Source: Guyparkeria sp. WRN-7
GTDB lineage: Bacteria > Pseudomonadota > Gammaproteobacteria > Halothiobacillales > Halothiobacillaceae
Assembly (NCBI RefSeq): GCF_001641825.1
Contig: NZ_LRFH01000002.1
Location: 62,001-126,000 of the forward strand
Direction: 5' to 3'
DNA: 64,000 nt
Below the pieces are notes generated by a model. The model did not search any database. It saw only the letters and a program-made list of their open reading frames with translations, and was not told the DNA's origin. Position 1 is the first letter of the stretch; each line of letters starts with the position of its first letter. The position numbers and the translations under genes are program-made. Shown in pieces: positions 54,767 to 63,338 of this stretch.

Positions 54767-56431
54767 GTGGACAACAAACCCGACAATTCCCCGGACAACC
54801 ATGAAGAGTCCGTTGGCGTCCCGGCGCCGGAGGGTGCTGCCAACCTGATCAATACGGACTACCAGATCGGTCAGGACAACTACCAGGCCGCGCCGATGGG
54901 CGTGAACATCGACATCCACGGTGCGGTGTTCGCCTTCTCGTCCCTGGTGATCCTGGCATTCGTGATCCTCACGCTCGCACTGCCCGACCAATCGACCGAC
55001 TGGTTCGGTGCCGCGAAGGACTGGATCAACAACAACATGACCTGGTTCATCCTGGGCGCAGCCAACATTTTTGTGCTGCTCTGCCTGGTGCTGATCGTCA
55101 CACCGTTGGGCAAGGTGCGCATCGGCGGGGCCAACGCCAAGCCCGATTTCAGCTATCTGGGCTGGTTCTCGATGCTGTTTGCCGCGGGTATGGGCATCGG
55201 CCTGATGTTCTATGGCGTATCCGAACCGATGTCGCACTACGGGACATCCCTGGGCGGCATCAGTGTCGGTGAAGACGGCGCACGTACCGACTGGGCACCG
55301 CTGGGTGCTGCGGCCGGTGACGAGGGTGCAGCCATGAGCCTTGGCATGGCGGCCACCATCTTCCACTGGGGTCTGCACCCCTGGGCGATCTACGCCATCG
55401 TCGCGCTCTCGCTGGCCATCTTTGCCTACAACAAGGGCCTGCCGCTGACGGTACGCTCCATGTTCTACCCGATCCTGGGCGAGCGCATCTGGGGCTGGCC
55501 GGGCCACATCGTCGACATCCTGGCGGTATTCGCGACGCTGTTCGGTCTGGCGACGTCGCTCGGTATCGGTGCTCAGCAGGCATCTGCCGGCCTGAGCTAC
55601 CTGTTCGACATCCCCGGCGGGGACACCACGCTGGTACTGCTTATCACCGGCATCACGGCCGTCGCGATCGTCTCGATCGTGGCCGGTGTGGACAAGGGCG
55701 TTAAGCGCCTGTCCGAGATCAACATGGTGCTGGCGTTCCTGCTGCTGATGTTCGTGATCTTCGTCGGCCCGACGCTTCTGATCGCGACCGGCTTCTTCAA
55801 GAACCTCGGTTCGTACTTCGCCGAACTGCCGTTCCTCTCCAATCCGTTCGGCCGCGAGGACGCGAACTTCAGCCAGGGCTGGACGACGTTCTACTGGGCC
55901 TGGTGGATCAGCTGGTCGCCGTTCGTCGGCATGTTCATCGCCCGGGTTTCCCGTGGCCGCTCTGTACGCGAGTTCCTGACCGCCGTACTGCTGGTGCCGT
56001 CGACCATTTCGGTCCTCTGGATGACCGCGTTCGGCACGACGGCGATCAAGCAGGCGCAAGCCGGTTTCGAGGGCGTTCAGAACGCCGACCTGCCGGTCAA
56101 GCTGTTCGAAATGCTCAGCCAGCTGCCGCTCGCCGAGATCACCTCGTTCGTCGGCATCGTGCTGGTCATCGTGTTCTTCGTGACCTCCTCGGACTCCGGT
56201 TCGCTGGTTATCGACACGATCACCGCCGGCGGCAAGATCGACGCGCCGAAACCGCAGCGTGTCTTCTGGGGTGTGATCGAGGGCGCCATCGCTATCGCGC
56301 TGCTTGTCGGCGGCGGTCTCGCCGCACTGCAGTCCGCTGCGGTGGCAGCCGGCCTGCCGTTCACCTTCGTCCTGCTGGTGGGCTGCTATGCCATCGTCAA
56401 GGGACTGATGAGCGAACCGCGGTCGAAATAA
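54767..56431 (+). CDS. BCCT-family betaine/choline/carnitine-type transporter (554 aa)
   Basis: Secondary carrier for quaternary-ammonium osmolytes such as glycine betaine. GTG 54767 follows CGGAGAG. A ~45-residue acidic hydrophilic N-terminal tail precedes twelve helices; the family signature with the Trp box is WWISWSPFVGMFIARVSRG (Trp379, 380, 383). The GMGIGLMFYGVSEP motif, with a Gly-rich start as in Na+-coupled BetP, is present. The C-terminus ends just after the last helix (KGLMSEPRSK), lacking the long basic osmosensing tail of BetP. Substrate not decided. Followed by a strong terminator. Confidence 0.94.
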   Translation: MDNKPDNSPDNHEESVGVPAPEGAANLINTDYQIGQDNYQAAPMGVNIDIHGAVFAFSSLVILAFVILTLALPDQSTDWFGAAKDWINNNMTWFILGAANIFVLLCLVLIVTPLGKVRIGGANAKPDFSYLGWFSMLFAAGMGIGLMFYGVSEPMSHYGTSLGGISVGEDGARTDWAPLGAAAGDEGAAMSLGMAATIFHWGLHPWAIYAIVALSLAIFAYNKGLPLTVRSMFYPILGERIWGWPGHIVDILAVFATLFGLATSLGIGAQQASAGLSYLFDIPGGDTTLVLLITGITAVAIVSIVAGVDKGVKRLSEINMVLAFLLLMFVIFVGPTLLIATGFFKNLGSYFAELPFLSNPFGREDANFSQGWTTFYWAWWISWSPFVGMFIARVSRGRSVREFLTAVLLVPSTISVLWMTAFGTTAIKQAQAGFEGVQNADLPVKLFEMLSQLPLAEITSFVGIVLVIVFFVTSSDSGSLVIDTITAGGKIDAPKPQRVFWGVIEGAIAIALLVGGGLAALQSAAVAAGLPFTFVLLVGCYAIVKGLMSEPRSK

Positions 56432-56472
56432 CGCCGCGGACAGCCTGCGGTGACACGCGCAGGCAGAACGAG

Positions 56473-56503
56473 AAAGCCCCGCCATTTGGCGGGGCTTTTT
56501 TTG
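56473..56503 (+). terminator. Terminator of the Usp-BCCT operon
   Basis: AAAGCCCCGCC-ATTT-GGCGGGGCTTT followed by TTTTT, about 40 bases after the BCCT stop. Confidence 0.93.
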
Positions 56504-56514
56504 TGCTCCCTCAG

Positions 56515-57234
56515 TCAGCTCCAGAGGTCGCCGAGAGCCGTCTCGGCTGAATGATGACACGCGATCTGCGCCTGCAGGAGTTCGGCTGTGGCCAGCGCAT
56601 CGAGCTTCGCATGGTGAGCGGAATAGCTGGGCAGACCGTAGCGTGTCCGCGTGTCCGCCAGTCGAATCGAGGTCGGCGGCGCCCCGAAGAATGTCCGCAG
56701 GCGAGTCCACCATCCGCGTCGGACCTCCAACGCCTCGAGATGCATGGTGTCGATGACGGGAAAGAGGCATCGCTCGCCGCGCCGATCAAGAACCGCAGCG
56801 TCCAGGAACGGCCGCTCGATCCCCTGATAGTGAACCACGACGATCTTGCCCGCGAGCAGGGACAGCAGTTCGTCCAGGATCGTGTCCAGATCCGGCGCGG
56901 TCTCGACTTCCGCGTGGGTAATGCGGTGAAAACGGATCGACGCTTCATCCAGCGGCCGCGGTGGCCGGACCACCCAGTAATGGCCGGCAGCGGGCCGAAT
57001 CCGGTCCAGCGTGAACGGCACCATCCCCACCGACACGATGGCGTGCCGATGGACATCCATTCCCGTCGTCTCGAAATCCAGCGCAACCATCTCGACGTCC
57101 CGAATGGGAGTCGTCGGGTCCGGCAATCCGGCAGCGTAGAAAGCGCGCAGCGCCGGATCCTTACAACGGCTGGCCTGGTCGGCGAAGAAACGCGGCCAGG
57201 TAGCCACCGGGTCTTTTGCGGCCACGCGTGCCAT
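56515..57234 (-). CDS. DnaQ-like 3'-5' exonuclease (DEDDh, 239 aa)
   Basis: Exonuclease of the epsilon/RNase T type. Exo I is ALDFETTGMD (residues ~52-61), Exo II lies in HYQGIERPFLD, and Exo III with the general-base His in YSAHHAKLDALATAELL. The N-terminal 45 residues (FFADQASRCKDPALRAFYAAG) are typical of the subgroup paired with cyclic-nucleotide/CBS proteins. Start ATG 57234 overlaps the upstream stop by one base. The natural substrate is unknown; it is not the replicative DnaQ, which is usually beside rnhA. Confidence 0.88.
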   Translation of the reverse strand: MARVAAKDPVATWPRFFADQASRCKDPALRAFYAAGLPDPTTPIRDVEMVALDFETTGMDVHRHAIVSVGMVPFTLDRIRPAAGHYWVVRPPRPLDEASIRFHRITHAEVETAPDLDTILDELLSLLAGKIVVVHYQGIERPFLDAAVLDRRGERCLFPVIDTMHLEALEVRRGWWTRLRTFFGAPPTSIRLADTRTRYGLPSYSAHHAKLDALATAELLQAQIACHHSAETALGDLWS

Positions 57235-59132
57235 CAGCGGTTCGGCATCGGGTAGCGAAAACGCAGGAATTTCTGCGCATTACTGAGGACCTGGAAGGCA
57301 TCCTTGAGGTTGTGTCGCTCCCCGTCGGATACGTTCTCCGGTTCGATATTGTTATCCGGAGCGTGATGGTGCTTGAGATCGTGCGCCTGATGGCGAATGC
57401 GCACCATTGACAGGAATTCCAGCGCGTAGCGCAACTTGTCCGCCTGACCGGCGGGCAGGGTATCGGCGCGGGTAATGTCGTCGAGACGGTCGAACGAGTT
57501 CTGCGACCGCGATCCGACTGCCAGGGCATGCACGCGGATGACGTCGACCAGCGGTGCGGTGCCGCGTCGCTTGATGTTGATCGAATTGTTGTGACGACCG
57601 TCCTGTTCCATGACAAAGGTCCGGAAGAAGCCCAGCGGCGGCGTGCGATTGAGCGCGTTTCGTGCCATCGCCGCCAGGAACAGGGGGCTCTGGCTCGCCC
57701 GCTGTGCGACCAGATCCTGTAGCTGCTCGACAAACCGTTCCTCGCCATATACCGGATCGAGATCGAAGAAGATCGAGCTGTGCAGCAGCCGTTCGGGGTC
57801 CGGCTCGCTGATCCACTCTTCGAAATAGCGTCGCCAGACGGAGAGCGGCTGGCGCCATTTGTCGTTGGTCGCCATGATACCGCCGTCACAATACGGGTAA
57901 CCGCAGGCGTCGAGACCGTCACTGACGCGCTTGGCCAGTGCCTTGAACCAGGCATCGTGCTGCTCGGGGTCGAACGAGTCGTCGAGGATCAGCGCGTTAT
58001 CCTGATCGGTGGAAATGGTCTGGTCATTACGCGCCATCGAACCGTTGACCATGAAGCAGTACGGCACCGGCGGCGGCCCCAACTCCTGCTCGGCGAGTTC
58101 GATCAGTCGCCGGATCAGACTCCGTCCGATACTCGACATCGCCTCGCCGATCATCTGCGCTGTGGCCCCTTCCTCAACCAGCCGCAGAAAGGCGGATCGC
58201 ACGTCCGGCATCAGGCGCACCAGTCCCTTCACGCTGCCCTGGCTGTAGATATTGCTGACCAGGTAGAGGCTGCTGTGCGTCTCGTAGCGCACGATGTCGG
58301 ACAAATGCACCACCCCTACCGGCCGACGGCGATGGAGGACCGGCAGGTGATGCACGTTGTTGCGCAGCATGGCCAGCATGGCCTCGTAGACGGATTCCTC
58401 CGATTGAATCGTGACCAGCTTTTCGTGCGTAATGTCGGCCAGGCGGGTGTCTGCTGAACCGCCGGCGGCGAGCACGCGCACCCGGAAATCGTGATCCGTG
58501 AGTATCCCGGTCACGCGCCAGTAGTTCCTGTCCTGGCCCGAGAAGGCCCGATCGTCATCTGCCGACGTCTGCACGACCAGCAGGATGGCCGAGACCTGGT
58601 GCTCGGTCATCATCTGGGCGGCCTCACGCACGGTGGCGCCCTCGTTGATCATCACCGGTGAGCGGCTCAACAACCGGCGCACCCGCGTGACCATCATGTC
58701 GTTCTCGCGCTCGTTCTGCTCGACGGTCGCCTTGAGTCGCGGGCCGGACAGCTCGACGAAATCGGCGAACTGATCGTCCGCGTTGCAGAGCCGGTCGAAC
58801 ACGTCACCCGGGATCAGGTAGAGAAGCGTGTCCTCGATGGCCTTGGCGGGAAAGCGCACGCGATGCTTGTGGAGTAGCCCGGCCTGGCCAAAAATGTCGC
58901 CTTCGCTGAGCCGATTGTAGAGCTCGCCGTTGTGGCGGTAGACCTCGACCGCCCCACTGCGCACGTAGCGCAGGGAGTCGATGGGTTCGCCATAGTTCTG
59001 TATCGGCGTGCCGTCACGGTAGTAGGCAACCTCTACCGACGCGGCAATCTGATCCAGCCACTCCGACTCGAGCCGGTCGAAGGGCGGAAAACGCCGCAAG
59101 TGTTCCCGAATCTCCTGCACTTCCGCTTCCAT
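57234..59132 (-). CDS. Cyclic-nucleotide-binding/CBS/DUF294 nucleotidyltransferase-like protein
   Basis: 632-residue signalling protein: cNMP-binding fold (~15-130, YGEPIDSLRYVRSGAVEVYR), two CBS domains (~160-285), then a DUF294 nucleotidyltransferase domain with NGSMARNDQT and DQDNA (~363-378), and a C-terminal DUF294_C helical domain. The nucleotidyltransferase part resembles GlnD/GlnE N-terminal domains with the GS...DxD pattern intact. Such proteins are often beside a DnaQ-like exonuclease and a solute symporter; here a BCCT carrier lies beyond. Ligand and target are unknown. Confidence 0.88.
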   Translation of the reverse strand: MEAEVQEIREHLRRFPPFDRLESEWLDQIAASVEVAYYRDGTPIQNYGEPIDSLRYVRSGAVEVYRHNGELYNRLSEGDIFGQAGLLHKHRVRFPAKAIEDTLLYLIPGDVFDRLCNADDQFADFVELSGPRLKATVEQNERENDMMVTRVRRLLSRSPVMINEGATVREAAQMMTEHQVSAILLVVQTSADDDRAFSGQDRNYWRVTGILTDHDFRVRVLAAGGSADTRLADITHEKLVTIQSEESVYEAMLAMLRNNVHHLPVLHRRRPVGVVHLSDIVRYETHSSLYLVSNIYSQGSVKGLVRLMPDVRSAFLRLVEEGATAQMIGEAMSSIGRSLIRRLIELAEQELGPPPVPYCFMVNGSMARNDQTISTDQDNALILDDSFDPEQHDAWFKALAKRVSDGLDACGYPYCDGGIMATNDKWRQPLSVWRRYFEEWISEPDPERLLHSSIFFDLDPVYGEERFVEQLQDLVAQRASQSPLFLAAMARNALNRTPPLGFFRTFVMEQDGRHNNSINIKRRGTAPLVDVIRVHALAVGSRSQNSFDRLDDITRADTLPAGQADKLRYALEFLSMVRIRHQAHDLKHHHAPDNNIEPENVSDGERHNLKDAFQVLSNAQKFLRFRYPMPNR

Positions 59133-59221
59133 GATTTCCTCGCTTGCAGCCGGCGTCCACCGGGAGGGCGTTGTTGCCTACAGTGTGGCAGTTAGCTGTC
59201 ATTTTTGAGGCGAACGGGTAC

Positions 59222-59248
59222 AAAAAAAGGCGGGCCGGAGCCCGCCTT
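59222..59248 (-). terminator. Terminator after the porin gene
   Basis: On the minus strand AAGGCGGGC-TCCG-GCCCGCCTT then TTTTT, about 25 bases after the porin stop. Confidence 0.9.
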
Positions 59249-59272
59249 GCGTGATCTTCGAGTGAACGTCGT

Positions 59273-60577
59273 TTAGAAGTAGTAGCCGACGTTGATATTG
59301 AAGACCGTGTTGCTCTCGGCATCGCCGGTCATTGCACCGGTGCCGCCGGAGATGAACGGCTGGTTCTCGCCGTTGACGATGTCGATGTAGGTATACAGAC
59401 CGCCAGCGGCAACTGCCATACCGGTCACGTTCATCCAGGTGTCTTCGTAATCCGCGTTCTTGTCATAGATGACGCTGTAGTCATTGTAGAACGTCAGGGA
59501 AGATACCGGGCCCCACTCAACCGGGAGCGTGTATGCGACGTTGGCAGTCAACGCCTTCGCCGACAACGGACCGGTGTACAGACCGGCGTAGTAGCCATAG
59601 TTCAAGAACTGGGCGTCAGGATCATCCAGGTCGTACTCCCAGTCCGTGTACTGCAGCTGCGCATTCCAGCGATCGTAATTGGCCACCAGGTGTGCGGCTG
59701 CCGCGTAATAGTCGCCGTCACCGGCCGAGGTGGCACCTTCCAGCTGGCCGTACTTGACCGACGCGCCCGGTTTGAGAGTCAGCTTGTCGTTGACCTTGTA
59801 GTCGTACTCGGCGCGAGCCACGAGCGTGTTGATCGCCTCGGTAGCGCCCTGGTTGCCGTTGTAGCCGACGACGTTCGCATCGTAGGTGTCGGTATCACCC
59901 GAACCGTCGAACTCAGGACCCCACAGACGATCGTCGTTCTTCATGAGCGCGACATCGAAGCGCCAGTCGCCCGGCGTGTAGGTGCTGCCGATACCGAAGT
60001 CGTAGTTGTCCTCGAGACCTACGTAGTAGAGCGAGGAGAAGTAGAAGTTGTGCGAGTTGTACGGCAGGACACCGAACGGGGTCTGGAATACACCCGCCTT
60101 GGCCATCAGGTCATCGGTGAACTCGTAACCGACCCAGGCGTGGTGGATCGAGGTGAAGTACTCGTACCAGCGCCATTCGGCCGACAGGATCACGTCGCCG
60201 ATCTCGCCGTCCAGGTTGAGCCGGAACGTATCGAAGGCGAAATCACCACCACGATCCTTCTGGTCGCTGTCGTTGTCGTCCACGGTGTAGTTGAATCGAA
60301 CCGCACCACCGACGTTGATATCGGGAGACGAGCTCTCGGCTTTCTCCTGGGCAGCGGCGACCTTTTCGGCCTGCTCCTTCTGCGTCTCTTCGATCTCGTC
60401 GTTACGCGCACGCTCCTGCTCGAGTTCGGTCTGCAGATTCTCGACGCGCTGCTTGAGCGCCTCCAGCTCCTGCATGATCTGCTCGGCGCTCGCGTTGTGC
60501 TCCGCGGCCATGCCTGTCATCGGAGACGTACCGAGAGCAACGCCGATGGAGAGTGCCAACAAATGCTTCTTCATCAT
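59273..60577 (-). CDS. Outer-membrane porin-like protein with N-terminal coiled coil (434 aa)
   Basis: Signal peptide (MMKKHLLALSIGVALGTSPMTGMAA), then a trimerising-type coiled coil (residues ~28-75, EQIMQELEALKQRVENLQTELEQERARNDEIEE), then a beta-barrel with alternating aromatic strands (FAFDTFRLNLDGEIGDVILSA) that ends NINVGYYF, the C-terminal Phe required for BAM insertion. GAGGGA precedes tandem ATGs at 60577 and 60574; either may be used. No close match to OprP or OmpC loops is evident, so the solute is open. Followed by a terminator. Confidence 0.85.
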   Translation of the reverse strand: MMKKHLLALSIGVALGTSPMTGMAAEHNASAEQIMQELEALKQRVENLQTELEQERARNDEIEETQKEQAEKVAAAQEKAESSSPDINVGGAVRFNYTVDDNDSDQKDRGGDFAFDTFRLNLDGEIGDVILSAEWRWYEYFTSIHHAWVGYEFTDDLMAKAGVFQTPFGVLPYNSHNFYFSSLYYVGLEDNYDFGIGSTYTPGDWRFDVALMKNDDRLWGPEFDGSGDTDTYDANVVGYNGNQGATEAINTLVARAEYDYKVNDKLTLKPGASVKYGQLEGATSAGDGDYYAAAAHLVANYDRWNAQLQYTDWEYDLDDPDAQFLNYGYYAGLYTGPLSAKALTANVAYTLPVEWGPVSSLTFYNDYSVIYDKNADYEDTWMNVTGMAVAAGGLYTYIDIVNGENQPFISGGTGAMTGDAESNTVFNINVGYYF

Positions 60578-60714
60578 CGATCCCTCTTTCTTCATTGGTT
60601 GTCTACTACGGCTCTTATTCACGATTTTTTTGCCGTTCCGGGCCACGCTAACATGCGTTTCAACCCCCCTTTCGGAACGCGTCGTCGACCGTATCCGTTA
60701 CCGCGCCGCCATCT

Positions 60715-61719
60715 TCATGCGGCAGTGTCACAGTCGACGTCACGCTCCACCGGCTCGGTAATAAAGACGAAGTCGTATGCCGCTGCCGACATCGAAAGCG
60801 TCTTGATCGAGTCGATCGGCAACATGCCGATCGCCAACATCTTTCCTGTCCCCGTCATTGCCGGGCGGTCAAGCCAGTAGCCGACACCGCGATCGCGCCG
60901 GGCATGCTGGTTGCCCATCACCGCGATCACCGGGTGCGCGGGAAACGTCGTGCGCGCCCGAACGACGGCGTCCGCCATCAGCATGTCCCGAGCCACCTGA
61001 GCGCGAGCCATGCGTCTTGCCATCGCGACATCGACGCGTCCGCAGTGCGCCTGTTGCAGATCGGTGACGAGTTCGGAATGCGAGCCTTCCGGCAACCTCA
61101 GTTGCCCGCCAAACGCCTCGATCGTCTCGACCTGCTCGCGCTCAAGCTCCTCGCGCCATTGCCCTTCATCCGTCATCGCCACGGCAAACGCGTTGCGTCG
61201 CGACAGGTTGAGCGGCCATACCGGCCAGCGACGGGATGTGGCCAGCTCGAACAGCGCCCGATAGTGCTGCCACCCCCAGCCGTCGAAATCGAATCCGAGT
61301 CGTTCGGCACGTTCCCGCGCATCAAGCGCCATGGCCTCACCATTCGATCCGGTCTCGCTCTCCTTATCCAGGTCCAGCTGTTCGAGTCCCAGTACCAGCG
61401 GTCCATCCAGGTCGCGCAGGATTTCCAGCTGCTTGCGATGCACCGGCGTCGAGTCGTGCACCTCTCCCATCAGGACGACGTCCGCCTCCCGCAGCCGGCT
61501 CAACACAACGGCCTCTTCGACCGGCTTGCCCTGCTCCGAGACCCATTGCCCGGGGGCAATCGTTGACGGTCCGCCCCGGAAAGCTGACGGATCCGCCGCA
61601 CACCCGGCCAAGGTCATCGCCATGGCCCATGCGAGCGATCGGAGTGTCACCGCCAACGGGCCACTTTGTCGCGACCGGCGAAATACTGCCGTCACGGATC
61701 GGTCACGCAACCGCTGCAT
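60715..61719 (-). CDS. ChaN-family (DUF399) haem-binding-like lipoprotein
   Basis: Outer-membrane-associated lipoprotein family; Campylobacter ChaN binds haem dimers. A lipobox LAGC around residues 37-40 follows the hydrophobic LAWAMAMT. Family motifs: VVLMGEVHDSTPVHRKQLEIL, LGLEQLD, WGWQHYRALFELATSRRWPVWPLNLSRR and VIAVMGNQHARRDRGVGYWL. 334 residues from ATG 61719; that start makes a long signal region, and a later GTG nearer the hydrophobic core is possible. Porin gene lies 137 bases downstream. Confidence 0.85.
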   Translation of the reverse strand: MQRLRDRSVTAVFRRSRQSGPLAVTLRSLAWAMAMTLAGCAADPSAFRGGPSTIAPGQWVSEQGKPVEEAVVLSRLREADVVLMGEVHDSTPVHRKQLEILRDLDGPLVLGLEQLDLDKESETGSNGEAMALDARERAERLGFDFDGWGWQHYRALFELATSRRWPVWPLNLSRRNAFAVAMTDEGQWREELEREQVETIEAFGGQLRLPEGSHSELVTDLQQAHCGRVDVAMARRMARAQVARDMLMADAVVRARTTFPAHPVIAVMGNQHARRDRGVGYWLDRPAMTGTGKMLAIGMLPIDSIKTLSMSAAAYDFVFITEPVERDVDCDTAA

Positions 61720-62188
61720 TCTCGGATTGATACCCCTCTCGTCTGGCCGTGTCGGCTGACGTGCGCCTTACCCCGGCACACGCGACTGGGCAAAGCTTAG
61801 ACAACCTGAGCGCGATTGCCGGCAGTCGAGCCAAATCGGTGCATTGACGACGGAATGGCGGGTGGTCTGAGGCGGGAGATCCGGGCGGCGAACCATCGAG
61901 CCGAGGCACGCACTTGCGGCTCAGGAAGCCTGCCATAGCTGGGCTTGCATGCGGCGTGGAACCCAATCGAGGGCGTGTCGGCGGGTGATGGTGCAGAAAA
62001 ACCACAGGGAGATGCCCGCCATCTCCCGGATTGCTTGCGTTCCGGGGTGGATCGGTTACTGTCGATTTCGTGATGGTCGCGGTAACGCCCGAGAGGGCGA
62101 CGCGATTGTCATCCGCCCGTGGTGTGTGCGTGCTGAGCGCCGCGGACGGTCCTCACGGTCAGCACGAGTTTGAGAGTTTGTTTTCGAG
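61720..62188. other. 469-base non-coding region before the RRM gene
   Basis: No reading frame here has protein-like composition. The left part holds the upstream region of the ChaN-like gene; the right ~150 bases form the presumed promoter and leader of the RRM gene. A possible promoter is TTGCGT-N16-TACTGT (62035-62062), weak. Confidence 0.5.
62129..62166 (+). promoter_or_regulatory. Leader stem-loop upstream of the RRM gene
   Basis: CGTGCTGA (62129-62136) and TCAGCACG (62159-62166) are a perfect 8-base inverted repeat around a 22-base GC-rich loop, ending 22 bases before the ATG. No strong Shine-Dalgarno follows (GTTTTCGAG), so translation may depend on the leader fold. Confidence 0.55.
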
Positions 62189-62473
62189 ATGATCAATATT
62201 TACGTGGGCAACCTGCCCTACTCCCAGGATGACCAGGGCCTCCAGGCCGCTTTCGAGGCCTTTGGCGAAGTCAAGTCGGCCAAGGTCATCAAGGACATGG
62301 CCACTGGTCGTTCCAAGGGCTTCGGCTTTGTCGAGATGGTCGACAACGACGCGGGCATGCAGGCCATCGAAGCGCTGAACGACTCGGACATGGACGGTCG
62401 CAACCTCCGTGTCAACGAAGCCCGTCCGCGTGAGCGCAACAACGATCGCGGCGGTTTCCGTTCGCGTTTCTAA
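62189..62473 (+). CDS. RRM-type RNA-binding protein (94 aa)
   Basis: Single RNA-recognition motif with a short Arg/Gly tail, like the bacterial cold-inducible Rbp proteins. RNP2 is IYVGNL at residues 4-9; RNP1 is KGFGFVEM around 43-50. The tail DRGGFRSRF is RGG-like. It likely binds single-stranded mRNA; target unknown. The long structured leader may mediate temperature or self-regulation. A terminator follows directly. Confidence 0.95.
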   Translation: MINIYVGNLPYSQDDQGLQAAFEAFGEVKSAKVIKDMATGRSKGFGFVEMVDNDAGMQAIEALNDSDMDGRNLRVNEARPRERNNDRGGFRSRF

Positions 62474-62498
62474 GCGCCCTCTCCGTGGGAGCGCTACG

Positions 62499-62530
62499 AA
62501 AAGCCGGCCATTTGGCCGGCTTTTCTGTTT
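62499..62530 (+). terminator. Terminator of the RRM gene
   Basis: AAAAGCCGGCC-ATTT-GGCCGGCTTTT followed by CTGTTTTT. The A-rich left flank means it can also act on the minus strand for the convergent methyltransferase gene. Confidence 0.92.
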
Positions 62531-62542
62531 TTCGACACTCCG

Positions 62543-63325
62543 TCAATCGCGTGGCTGATCGCCCGCGTCGCGAACACCGCCCTTGGGCAACACTGCATAG
62601 CGCAGCAGGTCGAACCGTCCCGCCTCGATCACCTCCGAGGCATCTACACCGGGCACCTCGAAGGCCAGTGAATACATGCTCGCTTGCGGCGCAAGCTCCC
62701 GCTGGCACTTTCGCCACAGGCGAAGCATGGGCTGGGGCGAGAGAAAGGCGAACACCATGTCGTAACGGCTCCACGACACGGACCAGAAATCGGTATAGCG
62801 AATCGCGCAGTTCGTCAGGTGCCGGCAACGCCATCGCGCAAGAAGGTAGAGCACGGGGGCGGTCTCGAAACCGGTGAACCGGCAGTCGGGATATCGGGCG
62901 GCCAGCGCGGCAATAATGTGCGCATCGCCGCAGCCGAGATCGGCGAACGAAGACGCACCCCGTGACTCGATTTCGTCGGCCAGCGCCTCGATGACGGGCC
63001 GACCGGAACGGTACAGCGGGACCTGGTGACGAATGGCATTGAACTGCACCAGGAAAAGGAGGACGGCAGCGGCAAGAAACCATCCCGGGTGTATCTGGAA
63101 GCCACCCCAGACCACCAGGGGAGCGATCAGGAGCACACCGCGCCACCAGGTGGGAAGCAGCGCCCATCCCATCAGCATGCCAAGCGCACCGGCGATCATC
63201 GCGATCAGCCATGGCGGCACACTGTTGCCACTCCACTCGATGTAGGCGCGCGCCAGAAGGACGCTGACCGTAATGGCCAGCGCGAGGACCGCAAAGCCGC
63301 TGATCAGGCTTAGATAGCGACGCAT
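62543..63325 (-). CDS. Membrane-anchored class I methyltransferase-like protein (260 aa)
   Basis: From ATG 63325: three or four N-terminal hydrophobic segments (LISGFAVLALAITVSVLLA, LIAMIAGALGMLMGWALLP, GVLLIAPLVVWGG, FLAAAVLLFLVQF) to residue ~105, then a SAM-binding fold with FADLGCGDAHIIAALAARYP (motif I) and GFETAP (motif II acidic). The acceptor is unknown. The start is chosen because upstream sequence is unlike protein; it lies 13 bases after the motB stop, suggesting co-transcription. Confidence 0.78.
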   Translation of the reverse strand: MRRYLSLISGFAVLALAITVSVLLARAYIEWSGNSVPPWLIAMIAGALGMLMGWALLPTWWRGVLLIAPLVVWGGFQIHPGWFLAAAVLLFLVQFNAIRHQVPLYRSGRPVIEALADEIESRGASSFADLGCGDAHIIAALAARYPDCRFTGFETAPVLYLLARWRCRHLTNCAIRYTDFWSVSWSRYDMVFAFLSPQPMLRLWRKCQRELAPQASMYSLAFEVPGVDASEVIEAGRFDLLRYAVLPKGGVRDAGDQPRD

Positions 63326-63338
63326 CGCCGCCCTCGGA

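Noticed and set aside
54710-56770. 686-codon minus-strand frame across the BCCT gene
   Set aside because: Same artefact: very high Arg/His/Asp content, no domain pattern, and it covers an unmistakable transporter on the other strand.
61703-62005. 100-codon minus-strand frame in the region before the RRM gene
   Set aside because: Composition is low-quality (Pro/Arg/Ser-rich, no motif) and it overlaps the start of the ChaN-like gene.
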